This document shows, piece by piece, positions 53,804 to 61,533 of a stretch of DNA of 64,000 nt. The stretch is from Taklimakanibacter deserti. Its GTDB lineage: Bacteria; Pseudomonadota; Alphaproteobacteria; Rhizobiales; Aestuariivirgaceae. Location of the stretch: assembly GCA_003574785.1 (NCBI GenBank), contig QORU01000001.1:310001-374000 (forward strand). Reading direction: 5' to 3'. A program made the translations under genes and the position numbers. The notes below the pieces were generated by a model that worked only from the letters and a program-made list of their open reading frames with translations, was not told where the DNA came from and searched no databases. How positions within the stretch are numbered: position 1 is the stretch's first letter; the number at the start of each line of letters is the position of its first letter.

Positions 53804-54598
53804 ATGGAAAACTTCAACTATCACCGGCCGACGAAACCCGCCGACGCCGTCAAGCTGATGAAGAAGGCGAAGGACGGCAAATTCCTGTCGGGCGGCATGA
53901 CGCTCTTGCCGACGATGAAGCAGGGGCTCGCCGCTCCATCCGACATCATCGATCTCGGCGGCCTCAACAATGTCGGCGTGACCGCGGCCGCCGCCAAGGT
54001 GACGGTGAAGGCGGGGACGCCGCATGCCGACGTTGCCGCCGACAAGGGCGTCAAGAAGGCCATACCGGCACTGGCGGCGCTCGCTTCCGGCATCGGCGAT
54101 CCGCATGTGCGCAATCGCGGCACGATCGGCGGCTCGATCGCCAATAATGATCCGGCGGCGGACTATCCTTCGGCCGTGGTCGGCCTCAATGCCACGGTCA
54201 TCACGTCTTCGCGCAAGGTCCCGGGCGACAAGTTCTTCACCGGCATGTTCTCGACCGCCCTCAAGGACGACGAGATCGTGACCGCGGTCGAATTCCCGGT
54301 GCCGAAGCGGGCGGCCTATGCGAAATTCCCCAATCCGGCGTCGCGCTATGCGATGGTCGGCGTCTTCGTGGCCGAGCTCGCGGATGGCTCGGTGCGCGTG
54401 GCGGTGACAGGGGCAGGACCCAAGGTCTTCCGCGTGCCGGAAATGGAGAAGGCGCTGCAGGCGAAATTCTCCGCCGACGCCATTGCCGGCATCTCGGTCA
54501 GCGCCAAGGGCCTCAACAGCGACATCCATGCCTCGCCCGAATATCGCGCCCATCTCGTCAATGTGCTGGCGCGGCGCGCGGTGGCGGCGGCGAAGTAG
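53804..54598 (+). CDS. Molybdenum hydroxylase FAD subunit (CoxM-like)
   Basis: A 264-residue FAD-binding medium subunit. The start NFNYHRPTKPADAVKLM, the FAD pyrophosphate loop LSGGMTLLPTMKQGLA and the second FAD motif RNRGTIGGSIANNDPAADYP are all present. It hands electrons to quinone or another acceptor. GGGAGGCGACAT precedes the ATG. Last gene of the structural operon S-L-M; a terminator follows. Confidence 0.93.
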   Translation: MENFNYHRPTKPADAVKLMKKAKDGKFLSGGMTLLPTMKQGLAAPSDIIDLGGLNNVGVTAAAAKVTVKAGTPHADVAADKGVKKAIPALAALASGIGDPHVRNRGTIGGSIANNDPAADYPSAVVGLNATVITSSRKVPGDKFFTGMFSTALKDDEIVTAVEFPVPKRAAYAKFPNPASRYAMVGVFVAELADGSVRVAVTGAGPKVFRVPEMEKALQAKFSADAIAGISVSAKGLNSDIHASPEYRAHLVNVLARRAVAAAK

Positions 54599-54623
54599 AT
54601 CTGTTGGATCTGCATCATCTTGG

Positions 54624-54660
54624 GGCTCGCATGTTCCAGCATGCGGGCCTTTTGTCTTTT
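54624..54660 (+). terminator. Rho-independent terminator after the FAD subunit gene
   Basis: GGCTCGCATG pairs with CATGCGGGCC (one G-U pair) around a 6-base loop, followed by TTTTGTCTTTT. It lies 25 bases past the stop and ends the structural-subunit transcript, so the genes from 54720 on should be transcribed from another promoter or by read-through. Confidence 0.8.
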
Positions 54661-54664
54661 TGGC

Positions 54665-54709
54665 GCATCGGATTGTCCGAAAACCGTTTCACACTTTTCG
54701 GTCCGATGC
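54665..54709. repeat. 45-base interrupted palindrome, dispersed repeat copy 2
   Basis: Starts GCATCGGATTG and ends GGTCCGATGC, with CCGAAAACCG and CACTTTTCGG inside. It has the same length and internal GAAAACCG...CACTTTTC core as the copy at 33311, but the outer arms differ by compensated changes (GCATGATC becomes GCATCGGA), so pairing is kept. It lies directly after a terminator and 10 bases before the next gene. Confidence 0.7.
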
Positions 54710-54719
54710 TTGTGCTTGA

Positions 54720-55514
54720 ATGACACCGGCGACACCAAAATCGCATGTCCTCCTGGCGCGCCAGGCGCCGGTGGCGGTGATCTTCTATCGCAAGAGCCGG
54801 CTCACCACCTATTGCCTGCATCTCGATTACGAAAGGCGGAAGAACGGCTGCCGCGACCGGCTGAGCAAGGGATCGCGGTTCTATGGGCGGCTCTTTCCCG
54901 AACGCTCGGATCTCTCGCCCGACGGCAGCCTCATGATCTATTTCGCCATGCGCGGCAAGCGGACGGCGGGCAAGTCGGATCCATCGACCTGGACGGCCCT
55001 GTGCTCGCCCCCCTGGCTCAAGGCGCATCTCTTCTTCCCCAACGGATCGACCTGGGGCGGCGGCGGGGTGTTCCTGCGCGACCGGCGGCTGGTCGTCTTC
55101 GATACACCGCCGAAGGATGCCGGACCGGAATATGATGTGTTCCGCCACTACGAGATCCTGCGCGACATCAAATCGCTGCCGGCAGGCGAGAGAGCTATCC
55201 TCGAGGCGCGCTTCAGGTCACCGGCCGTTGCGACATTTCCCCAACCATCGGGCGGCCGCGCCAAGCCCGTTCTGGTCAGGACGGCACGGACGCACCGTCT
55301 CGGCAGCTATGAGCAATTCGACTATGTCCTGAAAGACGCCGCCGGCTACGATATTGACGGAGCGGAGGAAATCGTGCTGGCGAACTGGGCGGGCTGGGAC
55401 ATATTCGGGCGGCTCCTGGTGGCGGCCGGGCGTCATCTCAATATATATGAAGTGAAGCCGGGCAGGCCCTTGCCCGAACCCGCCAAGAGCCTCGATCTCG
55501 AGGCGGTACTCTAG
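54720..55514 (+). CDS. Conserved hypothetical protein next to the Mo-hydroxylase genes
   Basis: A 264-residue soluble protein without signal peptide or helices of membrane type. Notable segments are HVLLARQAPVAVIFYRKS, FPERSDLSPDGSLMIYFAMR, SWGGGGVFL-like TWGGGGVFLRDRRLVVFD, and ANWAGWDIFGRLLVAAGRHL. The repeated short strands suggest a beta-rich, perhaps propeller-like fold. I recall similar uncharacterised proteins but no named family. It sits between the structural genes and the coxD-like gene, 18 bases before the latter, so a link with enzyme maturation is possible but unproven. No clear ribosome-binding site precedes the ATG. Confidence 0.6.
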   Translation: MTPATPKSHVLLARQAPVAVIFYRKSRLTTYCLHLDYERRKNGCRDRLSKGSRFYGRLFPERSDLSPDGSLMIYFAMRGKRTAGKSDPSTWTALCSPPWLKAHLFFPNGSTWGGGGVFLRDRRLVVFDTPPKDAGPEYDVFRHYEILRDIKSLPAGERAILEARFRSPAVATFPQPSGGRAKPVLVRTARTHRLGSYEQFDYVLKDAAGYDIDGAEEIVLANWAGWDIFGRLLVAAGRHLNIYEVKPGRPLPEPAKSLDLEAVL

Positions 55515-55532
55515 CTAGTCAGGAAGCACCGA

Positions 55533-56471
55533 ATGGATTCAAGCAGCAAGAAGAACGGCCTCCCGCCCTCGATCGATGCCGTGGCCGAGCTCCTGAAGTC
55601 GCAAGGCTATATTGCCGACCGGGCGCTCTCGACCGTCGTCTTCCTCGCCCTCAAGATGGCCCGGCCCCTGTTCCTCGAAGGCGAGGCGGGCGTGGGCAAG
55701 ACCGAGATCGCCAAGGTGCTGGCGGAAGCGCTCGGCCGCAGACTCATACGCTTGCAATGCTACGAAGGGCTCGACGTCAATGCGGCGGTCTATGAATGGA
55801 ATTATTCCGCCCAGATGATCGAGATCCGCCTCGCGGAAGCTTCGGGCGAGCTCGACCGCGAGCGCTTGGGGCACGACATCTTCTCGGAGCGCTTCCTCAC
55901 CAAGCGGCCCTTGCTGCAGGCGCTTGAGGCGCCGAAGGGATTGGCGCCGGTGCTCCTCATCGATGAGCTCGACCGCACCGATGAAGCCTTCGAGGCCTTC
56001 CTGCTCGAGGTGCTGTCGGACTTCCAGGTAACGATCCCCGAGCTCGGCACGATCTCGGCGGTTGAGCCGCCGATCGTCGTCATCACGTCGAACCGCACGC
56101 GCGAGGTGCATGACGCGCTGAAGCGGCGCTGCCTCTATCACTGGGTCGGCTATCCCGATGCCGAGCGCGAGATCGCCATCATCAAGGCGCGGCGCCCCGA
56201 CGCGCCGGCGGCGCTGGCGCGGGAAGTGGTGAGCTTCGTCCAGGCGCTGCGGCAAGGCGAGCTCTATAAATCGCCTGGCGTCGCTGAGACGCTCGACTGG
56301 GTCTCGGCCTTGCACGAGCTCGACGCCGTCTCGCTCGATCCGCAGACGGTCAACGACACGCTGGGCGTGCTGCTCAAATATCAGGACGATATCGTGCGCA
56401 TGGAAGGCTCGGAGGCCAAGCGCATCCTCGACCAGATCAAGGCCGAGATCGCCACCATGTCGAGGGTGTGA
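55533..56471 (+). CDS. MoxR-type AAA+ ATPase (CoxD-like)
   Basis: A 312-residue ATPase. Walker A is GEAGVGKTE (about residue 50), Walker B VLLIDELDRTDE, sensor 1 VITSNRTRE, and sensor 2 lies near KRRCLYHWVGYPD. CoxD proteins partner with the vWA protein CoxE to mature the Mo/Cu-S site of CO dehydrogenase; related pairs serve other Mo hydroxylases. The stop overlaps the next start (TGATG), the usual MoxR-vWA coupling. Confidence 0.9.
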   Translation: MDSSSKKNGLPPSIDAVAELLKSQGYIADRALSTVVFLALKMARPLFLEGEAGVGKTEIAKVLAEALGRRLIRLQCYEGLDVNAAVYEWNYSAQMIEIRLAEASGELDRERLGHDIFSERFLTKRPLLQALEAPKGLAPVLLIDELDRTDEAFEAFLLEVLSDFQVTIPELGTISAVEPPIVVITSNRTREVHDALKRRCLYHWVGYPDAEREIAIIKARRPDAPAALAREVVSFVQALRQGELYKSPGVAETLDWVSALHELDAVSLDPQTVNDTLGVLLKYQDDIVRMEGSEAKRILDQIKAEIATMSRV

Positions 56472-57709
56472 TGGACCGGCCTTCGCTCGCGCCGGGACAG
56501 GGAGCACCGTCGGGCCGGCTGGCGCTCAATATCATGCATTTCGCCCGCGTGCTGCGCGAGGCGGGCCTGCCGGTCGGTCCCGGCCATGTGATCGATGCGC
56601 TCGATGCGGCGCAAGCCGGTGCCTTGCGATCGCGCGAGGACTTCTATTGGACATTGCATTCGGTCTTCGTCAAACGGCGCGAGCACAAGGAAATCTTCGA
56701 CCAGGCCTTCCACGTCTTCTGGAAGAAGCCGAAAATGCTGGAGCAGCTCATGCAGCTGATGTTCCAGCAGATCACCCGGCCCGCCGACGAGAAGGCGAAG
56801 CAAGCGGGCTTCCGGCGCCTGGCGGAAGCGATGTTCGACAAGGTGGAAAGCCAGAGCCGGCGCGAGGAGAAGCCGGACTCGCTCGAATTCGACGCGACAT
56901 TCTCGCATTCGGACATGGAAGTCCTGCGCCGGAAGGATTTCGAGCAGATGACGGTGGCCGAGCAGGCGCGGGCGCGCCAAGCCATTGCGCGGCTCAATGT
57001 CCATCGCCTTGAAATACCGACGCGGCGCTTCCGGCCGTCGCATGCGGGCGAGCGCATCGACCTCAGGCGCACGCTCAAGGGATCGCTCAGGGCCGGCGGC
57101 CATCTCATCGACCTCGCCCGGCGCGAACGGCAATGGCGCGAGCCGCCGCTCGTCGTGCTTTGCGACATATCGGGCTCGTGCTCGAATTACAGCCGCATGT
57201 TCCTGCATTTCCTGCATGGGCTGATGAACGACCGCGAGCGCGTCTCGGTGTTTCTCTTCGGCACAAGGCTCACCAATATTTCGCGCGAGCTGAAGCGGCG
57301 GGACGTCGACGAAGCCATGGCGCGCGTGTCATCGGCGGTCAAGGACTGGTCGGGCGGCACGCGCATCGGGGCTGCGCTCAAGGAGTTCAACTACAAATGG
57401 GCGAGGCGGGTGCTGACGCAAGGCGCCCATGTGCTCATCATGACCGACGGGCTCGACCGCGAGGATGTCGCCTTGCTCACCACCGAAATGGCGCGCCTCA
57501 AACGGTCGGCCCGGCGCATCGTGTGGCTCAACCCGCTGCTGCGCTATAAGGGGTTCGAGGCGCGGGCCGCTGGAATTCGCGCCATGATGCCTTATATCGA
57601 TGAGTTCAGGCCGGTTCATTCGCTGGAGAGCCTCAGCGACCTGGCGGCCGCGCTTGCGGCTCCGAGGCGTCAAGAGCATGATCCGAAACAATGGCTCAAG
57701 GCCGGTTAG
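56471..57709 (+). CDS. vWA domain protein (CoxE-like)
   Basis: A 412-residue cytoplasmic protein. The N-terminal 200 residues are helical and charged; the C-terminal vWA domain has the MIDAS motif in VVLCDISGSCSNYSRMF and the Asp of LIMTDGLDRED. It is the expected partner of the MoxR ATPase encoded upstream with a 1-base overlap (TGATG). The pair remodels or activates the Mo hydroxylase. A GTG one codon upstream is a less likely start. Confidence 0.9.
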   Translation: MDRPSLAPGQGAPSGRLALNIMHFARVLREAGLPVGPGHVIDALDAAQAGALRSREDFYWTLHSVFVKRREHKEIFDQAFHVFWKKPKMLEQLMQLMFQQITRPADEKAKQAGFRRLAEAMFDKVESQSRREEKPDSLEFDATFSHSDMEVLRRKDFEQMTVAEQARARQAIARLNVHRLEIPTRRFRPSHAGERIDLRRTLKGSLRAGGHLIDLARRERQWREPPLVVLCDISGSCSNYSRMFLHFLHGLMNDRERVSVFLFGTRLTNISRELKRRDVDEAMARVSSAVKDWSGGTRIGAALKEFNYKWARRVLTQGAHVLIMTDGLDREDVALLTTEMARLKRSARRIVWLNPLLRYKGFEARAAGIRAMMPYIDEFRPVHSLESLSDLAAALAAPRRQEHDPKQWLKAG

Positions 57710-57719
57710 GAGATTCACC

Positions 57720-58046
57720 ATGGCAGGTTCCGACGCATCCGTACTCGATCAGGCGGCGCAATGGCTCAAGGATGGGCGGCAAGTGGCGCTGGCGACCGTC
57801 ATCGAAACCTGGGGCTCCGCGCCCCAGCCGGTCGGCAGCCAGCTTGCCATTGACGCTGACGGCAATTTTATCGGCTCGGTGTCGGGCGGCTGTGTCGAAG
57901 GTGCCGTCGTGACCGAGGCGATCGATGTCCTGGAGACAGGCAAGCCCAAAGTGCTGGCCTTTGGCGTTGCGGACGAGACCGCCTGGAAAGTCGGCCTCGC
58001 TTGCGGCGGCAAGATCAGGGTCTATGTGGAACCGCTTGCCGCATGA
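57720..58046 (+). CDS. XdhC/CoxI N-terminal domain protein (CoxF-like half)
   Basis: A 108-residue protein corresponding to the N-terminal domain of XdhC: VALATVIETWGSAPQPVGSQ, FIGSVSGGCVEGAVV and the Cys of LACGGKIRVY. XdhC binds Mo cofactor and helps sulfurate and insert it. Here the Rossmann half is a separate gene that overlaps by 4 bases (ATGA), so XdhC is split. Eleven-base spacing to the vWA gene. Confidence 0.88.
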   Translation: MAGSDASVLDQAAQWLKDGRQVALATVIETWGSAPQPVGSQLAIDADGNFIGSVSGGCVEGAVVTEAIDVLETGKPKVLAFGVADETAWKVGLACGGKIRVYVEPLAA

Positions 58047-58723
58047 AGGCTGAAATCTTCGCCGAGATCATGAATGCACGCGCCCAGCGCAAGCCGGTGG
58101 CGCTGGTGACGGCGCTCGACAGTGGCAAGCAACGGGTCGTGGCGCGCGATCATGCCGCCGACGACATACTCGCCCAGGTGCTGGACGAGGCCTTCCGCTT
58201 CGACCGCAGCGGCGTGCACAAGGTGCCGGAAGGCGAGTTCTTCGTCCATATCTACAATCCGCCCTTGCGGCTCTTCGTCATCGGAGCCGTCCATATCGCG
58301 CAATCCGTGATCCCGATCGCCAAGGCGGCGGGCTATGACATCGTGGTCATCGATCCGCGTGGCGCCTTCGCGACGGGCGAGCGCTTTCCCGACATCGCGC
58401 TCCATGCCGAATGGCCGGACGAGATCCTGCCCAAGCTCGGGCTGGACCAGCGCTCGGCGCTGCTGGCACTCACCCATGATCCGAAGATCGATGATCCCTC
58501 GCTCAATCTCGCTCTCAAATCGAAAGTCTTCTATATCGGGGCGCTCGGTTCGAAGAAGACGCAAGGTGCCCGCAGGCAGCGCCTGACGGAACTGGGCTTC
58601 GGCGAGAAGGACATTGCCCGCATCCATGGCCCCATCGGCATCGATATCGGCGCGCAGGGGGCGCCCGAGATCGCCATATCGATCATGGCCGAGCTGACGC
58701 GCGTGCTCCGGTTGGGAAGCTGA
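58043..58723 (+). CDS. XdhC Rossmann domain protein (second half)
   Basis: A 226-residue protein matching the C-terminal NAD(P)-Rossmann half of XdhC, with its own 90-residue N-terminal part. RLFVIGAVHIAQSVIPIAKA is the nucleotide-binding loop, followed by VVIDPRGAFATGERFP, YIGALGSKKTQGARRQRL and HGPIGIDIGAQGAPEIAISI, all standard XdhC blocks. It would act with the preceding protein in Mo-cofactor insertion. ATGA overlap indicates coupling. Confidence 0.9.
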   Translation: MKAEIFAEIMNARAQRKPVALVTALDSGKQRVVARDHAADDILAQVLDEAFRFDRSGVHKVPEGEFFVHIYNPPLRLFVIGAVHIAQSVIPIAKAAGYDIVVIDPRGAFATGERFPDIALHAEWPDEILPKLGLDQRSALLALTHDPKIDDPSLNLALKSKVFYIGALGSKKTQGARRQRLTELGFGEKDIARIHGPIGIDIGAQGAPEIAISIMAELTRVLRLGS

Positions 58724-58724
58724 G

Positions 58725-60338
58725 ATGAAATTCGGCGAGATCGCGGTCGGAGCGGCCGAGGGCGCGATCCTGGCGCATTCGGTGAAGCACAAGAGCGGCA
58801 TGTTCAAGAAGGGCCGCAGGCTGTCGGCCGCCGATATCGCATTGCTCGAGGAGAGCGAGGTCGCCCGCATCTTCGCGGCGCAATTGTCCGAAGACGACGT
58901 GCCCGAGGACCGCGCGGCGGAAATCGTGGCGAAAGCCATTGCCGGCGAAGGCACGGTGTTGCAGGCGCCGTTCACCGGTCGCGCCAATCTGCATGCCAAG
59001 GGCCGTGGGCTCGTCGTCATCGACCAGGACCGGGTCAAAACCTTCAACCGGGTGCATGAAAGCCTGACGCTCGCGACCGCAGGTCCGTTCGAGATCGTCG
59101 AGGACCGGCAAATGGTGGCGACGGTGAAGGTCATCCCCTTCGCGGTGCCGCGCGAGGTGCTGGAGGAAGGCCTTTCCGTCATCGGTGCCGATCCGCTCAT
59201 CCGGGTGGAGAATTTCAAGCACCGCAAGGCGGGTCTCATCATCACCAGGCTGCCGCAGACCAAGCCGTCGCTCATCGCCAAATCCGAGGATGCGATCCGG
59301 GAGCGCATCGCCGATCTCGAAGGCGAGCTCATCGAGACGCTTGTCGTCGACCACGCCGTCAAGCCTGTCAGCGACGCCGTTTCACGTCTCCACGCCAAGG
59401 GTCTCAATCCGATCCTGATCTTCGGCGCTTCGGCCATCGTCGATCGCGGCGACGTCATCCCGGCCGCGGTCGAAGCGGCCCAGGGCGAAGTGATGCATCT
59501 CGGGATGCCGGTCGATCCCGGCAATCTGATGATGTTCGGAAGGCTCGAAGGGGCTTCGGTGATCGGCGTGCCGACTTGTGCCCGCTCGCCCAAGCTCAAC
59601 GGCTTCGACTGGGTGCTCGCCCGCATCATGGCGGGGCTTCATGTCTCGGGCCAGGACATCATGGATATGGGAGCAGGGGGACTGCTCAAGGAGATCCCCT
59701 CGCGGCCGACGCCGCGCGAAGGCGAGGACGCGAAACCGCAACGCGCACCCAAGATCGCCGGCGTCCTGCTGGCGGCCGGCAAGTCGACGCGCATGGGATC
59801 GAATAAGCTTCTCACGCCTATCTCAGGCAAGCCGATGATCCGCGTATCGGCGGAAGCTTTGCTCGCGTCCTCGGCGGGGCCGGTGCTGGTGGTGACGGGG
59901 CATGAGCGCGAGCATGTCGAAGCGGCGCTCGCGGGGCTCGCTGTCCGGTTCATCGACAATCCGGCCTATGCCACAGGCCTTGCGAGCTCGCTCAAGACCG
60001 GGCTTGCGGCTCTGCCCAAGGATACGGACGGCGTGGTGGTCGCCCTGGGCGATATGCCGCTCGTCGCCGGGCGCCATGTCAACCGGCTCATCGCCGCCTT
60101 CAATCCGGCCGAGCGCCGCACCATCATCGTGCCGGTCCATGGCGGCGAGCGCGGCAATCCGGTGCTGTGGGGGCGCGAGCATTTCCAGGAAATGCTGAGC
60201 CTCGAGGGCGATCGCGGCGCCAAGAGCCTCATGGACAAGCATGAGGACCAGATCACCGAGATCGCCATGCGCTCCGATGCGGTGCTCGCCGATTTCGACA
60301 CGCCGGAAGCGCTCGCCCGGCTCAAGCCCAATCCATAA
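58725..60338 (+). CDS. Molybdopterin-binding domain fused to MocA-type nucleotidyltransferase
   Basis: A 537-residue fusion. Residues 1-340 hold a MoeA/MoaB-like molybdopterin-binding region (GAAEGAILAHSVKHKSGMFK start, ILIFGASAIVDRGDVIPAAV later). Residues 345-537 are an NTP-transferase domain with the signature LLAAGKSTRMGSNKLL and VVALGDMPLV. MocA-type enzymes add CMP to molybdopterin to form the cytosine dinucleotide cofactor used by CoxL-type enzymes, which agrees with the context. It starts 1 base after the XdhC stop codon. Confidence 0.88.
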   Translation: MKFGEIAVGAAEGAILAHSVKHKSGMFKKGRRLSAADIALLEESEVARIFAAQLSEDDVPEDRAAEIVAKAIAGEGTVLQAPFTGRANLHAKGRGLVVIDQDRVKTFNRVHESLTLATAGPFEIVEDRQMVATVKVIPFAVPREVLEEGLSVIGADPLIRVENFKHRKAGLIITRLPQTKPSLIAKSEDAIRERIADLEGELIETLVVDHAVKPVSDAVSRLHAKGLNPILIFGASAIVDRGDVIPAAVEAAQGEVMHLGMPVDPGNLMMFGRLEGASVIGVPTCARSPKLNGFDWVLARIMAGLHVSGQDIMDMGAGGLLKEIPSRPTPREGEDAKPQRAPKIAGVLLAAGKSTRMGSNKLLTPISGKPMIRVSAEALLASSAGPVLVVTGHEREHVEAALAGLAVRFIDNPAYATGLASSLKTGLAALPKDTDGVVVALGDMPLVAGRHVNRLIAAFNPAERRTIIVPVHGGERGNPVLWGREHFQEMLSLEGDRGAKSLMDKHEDQITEIAMRSDAVLADFDTPEALARLKPNP

Positions 60339-60354
60339 CAGGAAGAAGACGGAC

Positions 60355-61533
60355 ATGATCGAACTGCCTTTCGCGCGCGCGGAATATGAGCAACGTCTGA
60401 AGAAGATCCGGGCCGAGATGCAAAGGCGTGGGCTCGATCTCCTGATCGTCAATGACGTCGCCAACCAGCACTACATCACCGCCTATGACGGCTGGTCCTT
60501 CTATACGCCGCAAGTCGTGCTGGTGCCGATCGAGGATGCAGAGCCGGTGTGGATCGGGCGCGCCATGGATGCGGCGGGCGGGTTGCTGACCGCCTGGATG
60601 CGCCCTGAGAATGTCGTCGGCTTTCCCGAGGACCATGTGCAGCGTGCCGACAAGCATCCGATGGATTGGATCGCGCAATGGATCGTCCAGAAGGGCTGGG
60701 GCAACCGGCGCATCGGCATCGAGCTCGAAGCCTATTACTTCTCGCCCAAGGCCCATGCGCGATTGGTCGCGGGCCTTCCCAATGCCAAGTTCCACGATGC
60801 CGATCTCCTGGTGAACTGGATCCGCGCCGTCAAATCGCCGGCCGAGATCGACTATCTGCGCAAGGCATCGCTGCTGGCCCAGGCGGCGGTCAGCAAAGCC
60901 TATGAGGTCATCGCACCCGATGTGCGCGAATGCGACGCCATCGCCCAGATCCAGGGGGCACAAGTGGCGGGTGCGAAGGATTTCGCCGGCGATATCACGG
61001 CGCTGCCGCCGACGATTCTCGGCGGTGAGAATGCCTCGGCACCCCACATCATGTGGAGCGACCGCCGTTTTGGCAGAGACGAGACGATCGCGCTCGAGCT
61101 CGCCGGCGTGTGCCGGCGCTATGCCGCGGGCCTGGCCCGCACGATGCAGCTCGGCAAGACGCCAGGGCAGGTCGCCGATACGGCCAAGGCCGTCCTCGAA
61201 GGCATGGAGGCGGTCCTTGCCACCACAAAGCCCGGGATCTTCGCGGAAGAGGTCGAGGCGGCCTGGCGCAAGGTGATCGCGCGTTATGGCCTCAAGAAGG
61301 AATCGCGCATCGGCTATTCGATCGGGGTTGCCTATCCGCCCGATTGGGGCGAGCATACGATCAGCCTTCGGCCCGGCGACAAGACCGTGCTCGAGCCCGG
61401 CAATGTCGTCCATTGCATCCTCGGCATGTGGATGGAGGGCTGGGGCATCGAGGTGAGTGAGACCATATTGGTGACCGAAAGAGGCAATGAGACGCTGACG
61501 AAGTTCCCGAGAGAGATCCATGTCAAATCATGA
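60355..61533 (+). CDS. M24-fold hydrolase, ectoine hydrolase (DoeA/EutD)-like or creatinase-like
   Basis: A 392-residue protein with a creatinase N-terminal domain (FARAEYEQRLKKIRAEMQRR, then ITAYDGWSFYTPQ) and a pita-bread M24 domain. Metal ligands of M24 aminopeptidases are largely lost: the Asp pair appears as LELAG and AAGLART, and the active-site GHG is GYSIG, as in creatinase and DoeA. The wording HPMDWIAQWIV and GVAYPPDWGEHTISLRPGD is close to ectoine hydrolases. No other ectoine-catabolic gene is present, so a different cyclic amide or C-N substrate is possible. It follows the MocA fusion by 16 bases and overlaps the M20 gene by 14 bases. Confidence 0.82.
   Translation: MIELPFARAEYEQRLKKIRAEMQRRGLDLLIVNDVANQHYITAYDGWSFYTPQVVLVPIEDAEPVWIGRAMDAAGGLLTAWMRPENVVGFPEDHVQRADKHPMDWIAQWIVQKGWGNRRIGIELEAYYFSPKAHARLVAGLPNAKFHDADLLVNWIRAVKSPAEIDYLRKASLLAQAAVSKAYEVIAPDVRECDAIAQIQGAQVAGAKDFAGDITALPPTILGGENASAPHIMWSDRRFGRDETIALELAGVCRRYAAGLARTMQLGKTPGQVADTAKAVLEGMEAVLATTKPGIFAEEVEAAWRKVIARYGLKKESRIGYSIGVAYPPDWGEHTISLRPGDKTVLEPGNVVHCILGMWMEGWGIEVSETILVTERGNETLTKFPREIHVKS

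Noticed and set aside
52049..54553. An 834-codon open frame on the - strand opposite the Mo-hydroxylase subunits
   Set aside because: Antisense to the clearly conserved large and FAD subunits; composition is typical of a mirror frame.
57676..57695. Possible third copy of the 45-base palindrome (GAGCATGATCCGAAAC)
   Set aside because: Only the left edge is similar, the right arm is missing, and it lies inside the end of the vWA gene.
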